5,751 bases of DNA from Flavobacteriales bacterium (GTDB lineage Bacteria; Bacteroidota; Bacteroidia; Flavobacteriales_D; Sanyastnellaceae). The DNA lies in NCBI GenBank assembly GCA_030728235.1, contig JANRAA010000121.1, forward strand, positions 1 through 5,751, written 5' to 3'. Below are positions 4,187 to 5,751 of this stretch, piece by piece. A program made the position numbers and the translations under genes. How positions within the stretch are numbered: position 1 is the first letter of the stretch; each line of letters begins with the position of its first letter. Below the pieces are notes generated by a model. The model saw nothing but the letters and a program-made list of their open reading frames with translations. It was not told where the DNA came from and searched no databases.

Positions 4187-5545
4187 CTATGAAGCTACTG
4201 GAGGCTCACTTTTCTTTTTAGACCAATCGAGGTTGCGGCTCATGTACATCAATACGCCCATCACGATAAACAAACCAATGCTTCCCATCAAGAGAGAATA
4301 GTTGGCAAGCTGCACCAATGTGAAGATGAAGAAGTACAACAACCCAAGAATCGCCATGACAATGATGCTGAGCTTGGAGTTGTTGAAAATGTGCTTGACA
4401 TACCAAGTTATTTGCACCACTACCGCGGATGCGGCGATGGCGTATGCCCAATTGAAGCCAATGTATTCAGAAAGAGAGAGGAGTAGGACGTAGAACAGAC
4501 AAAGCGCCAGCCCCACGATGATGAACTGCAAAGCGTGCAACTGCACCTTACGAATAATTTGGATAAAGAAGAACGTAACAAAAGTAAGAGCGATGAACAA
4601 CACAGCATACTTTGCTGAACGCTCGGTTTTCCGGTATTCGCCAACTTCTTCGAAGATTTCAACTCCATAAACATATTGATTGGAGTTGAAATTTACATCT
4701 GTGAACGACTGAGGGATGCTGCGATTGAGATGCAGTATTTTCCACTTCGCTTCGAAACCTGACTCATTGGGATCGTTGCGATAGTCGGGAGGAAACTCAC
4801 CAAAATATTTTGGATCTTTCCACGATGAGGAGATATTGGCAGTACTCACCTTTCCAAGCGGACTAAGTCCGAATCGGTTGCTGCCCCTCAATTCCAAATC
4901 CATGTTGAATGCGCAACTTCTGTTGGTGCTATCAGACAAGTCTATCAAAGCACTTACACCTTCTTTGATAAGTCCTTGATATTTAATACCAGAAGAAAAA
5001 GCCACCTTTTCATCGTTCCAATTGAGAAATAGCTCTTCTTGCACCCCGCGTTGGTCGGGAATGCCGATGGATATTTGACATTTGTCCCACAGTATTTCAA
5101 CATTCTCGTTTTGCCAATCTTCAACACTTTGTTCGGCGAAAGAGCCGGAGATTTTCATATTGGCGGTATAGACATTCACGCTGTAAATGCCGCGGTGCAG
5201 CGTGTCGATATTCAACGCTCCAGAGTAATCAAGTGTTTCGGGTAGAAAATGAGCAAAGTGCCTCGTCTTTATTTCTTCCGTTTTGTCTTCTGTTGTGCGC
5301 ACAAACGTCGTTACCTCATATGGCACAGTCAGCACAGGACCTTCAATGACTTGCTCGTGTCCCCACGAGGATGTAATTTCTTGTTGCACATCAAACTGAT
5401 AATACTGTCGTTCCTGAATGATGTCGCGCACCATCTCTATTGGAATTAGTAGGATAAGGAGGATAAATCCGATGCCAAGCAATTTAAGCGTAGACGAGTT
5501 CGCAACCCATTCGCGGAATTTTTCGAAACTTGATTTGTCAGTCAT
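4187..5545 (-). CDS. creD: CreD-family inner membrane protein
   Basis: The gene encodes 452 residues, full length for CreD (E. coli about 450). Start is the ATG at 5543-5545; stop is TAG. The layout is one N-terminal helix (about 20-38), a large non-cytoplasmic domain (about 40-308), then five helices (about 312-331, 338-359, 363-382, 392-412, 417-435). Family landmarks are RDIIQERQYY after the first helix, SSWGHEQVIEGPVLTVPY (59-76), SGFEAKW (262-268), KYAVLFIALTF (312-322), VGLALCLFYVLLLSLSEYIGF (344-364) and the end RNLDW (437-441). In E. coli, CreD belongs to the CreBC regulon and affects envelope integrity and colicin E2 tolerance; its molecular activity is not known. No CreBC genes are visible here. 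Compared with E. coli, FFxFE reads FFFIQ, HP reads HA and SEH reads SEY. Regulation is unclear; no strong promoter box stands out in the 152-base upstream gap. Confidence 0.92.
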   Translation of the reverse strand: MTDKSSFEKFREWVANSSTLKLLGIGFILLILLIPIEMVRDIIQERQYYQFDVQQEITSSWGHEQVIEGPVLTVPYEVTTFVRTTEDKTEEIKTRHFAHFLPETLDYSGALNIDTLHRGIYSVNVYTANMKISGSFAEQSVEDWQNENVEILWDKCQISIGIPDQRGVQEELFLNWNDEKVAFSSGIKYQGLIKEGVSALIDLSDSTNRSCAFNMDLELRGSNRFGLSPLGKVSTANISSSWKDPKYFGEFPPDYRNDPNESGFEAKWKILHLNRSIPQSFTDVNFNSNQYVYGVEIFEEVGEYRKTERSAKYAVLFIALTFVTFFFIQIIRKVQLHALQFIIVGLALCLFYVLLLSLSEYIGFNWAYAIAASAVVVQITWYVKHIFNNSKLSIIVMAILGLLYFFIFTLVQLANYSLLMGSIGLFIVMGVLMYMSRNLDWSKKKSEPPVAS

Positions 5546-5697
5546 GGTTTTACTTTGTTTTGATTAGGCCGCAAGATTCTAAAAGCCAAGTGTTAACGCA
5601 TGTGAAAACGGGATAGTGCTATAAGATTGCAATTATTTGTAAGGAAATATCATGTAGGTGATTCGCAAGGTCTAGAAACCTTAAATTATTGATATAA
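5546..5697. other. Intergenic region upstream of creD
   Basis: This 152-base AT-rich gap holds no ORF of note and no TAnnTTTG box on the creD strand. AAGGT and ACCTT (within 5667-5682) can form a five-pair hairpin with a six-base loop but without a T tract, so it is not a convincing terminator. The creD promoter, if present here, is not recognisable by eye. Confidence 0.5.
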
Positions 5698-5751
5698 TTA
5701 TCCGCAATCGTGCCCAACCAGCTGAATCAAAGTTTCAACTGCTACTTTGAA
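5698..5751 (-). CDS. Possible 3' end of a small winged-helix regulator (partial)
   Basis: One minus-strand frame is open from the window edge for 17 codons to a TAA at 5698-5700, reading FKVAVETLIQLVGHDCG; the other two minus frames hit stops within five codons. In many Bacteroidota a roughly 100-residue winged-helix (ArsR/MarR-like) regulator precedes creD, and such proteins often end with a helix of the type FKxHLxALExLI, which this fragment resembles. The fragment is too short for identification, and the frame may be open by chance. Confidence 0.35.
   Translation of the reverse strand, partial: FKVAVETLIQLVGHDCG

Noticed and set aside
4218..4674. Alternative minus-strand frames and a plus-strand frame inside creD
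   Set aside because: CreD motifs are continuous in the main frame; the others have shadow-like composition.
5667..5682. AAGGT/ACCTT hairpin upstream of creD as a terminator
   Set aside because: Only five pairs and no T tract on either strand.
5727..5750. Seven-base inverted repeat TCAAAGT/ACTTTGA at the right edge
   Set aside because: Short, AT-rich, cut close to the window end and lying in a possible coding frame; compatible with chance.

Overview
The window looks like chromosomal DNA from a member of the Bacteroidota, probably a Flavobacteriia-like lineage. Three things point there: a TTG-N19-TAnnTTTG promoter in front of the tRNA gene, the absence of Shine-Dalgarno sequences before the clear starts, and a TPR-containing HisKA_2-type sensor kinase of a kind common in that phylum. 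This is inference from sequence style; no species can be named.

Left part (1-1562). The window opens inside a plus-strand gene for a protein ending in three 20-residue repeats; its stop codon directly abuts the stop codon of purS on the other strand. purS (small subunit of FGAM synthase, purine synthesis) lies downstream of pssA (phosphatidylserine synthase) on the minus strand, and the two overlap as ATGA, so they are very likely co-transcribed and translationally coupled. Divergent from pssA is a complete tRNA-Cys(GCA) gene with its own promoter, encoded CCA and a GAAA-tetraloop terminator. A GC-rich spacer follows that contains a perfect 36-bp palindrome.

Middle part (1563-4186). A minus-strand gene encodes a secreted or periplasmic TPR sensor joined through one membrane helix to a HisKA_2/HATPase_c kinase, with no response regulator in view. 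Upstream, on the same strand, are two small overlapping genes: a two-helix membrane protein with an acidic tail, and a 69-residue protein whose C-terminus reads like a stand-alone Fis-type helix-turn-helix. Before these lies a possible 44-codon ORF that overlaps a terminator-like inverted repeat.

Right part (4187-5751). A full-length CreD-family inner-membrane protein is encoded on the minus strand, followed by that terminator-like repeat. The last bases of the window may be the 3' end of the small winged-helix regulator that often precedes creD in Bacteroidota; only 17 codons are visible.

Most of the window is ordinary housekeeping and envelope or signalling content. The least explained parts are the small-gene cluster at 3506-4163 (possible membrane protein plus HTH module, perhaps with attenuator-like control) and the palindrome at 1509-1544. 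No mobile element, CRISPR array or obvious defence system is visible.
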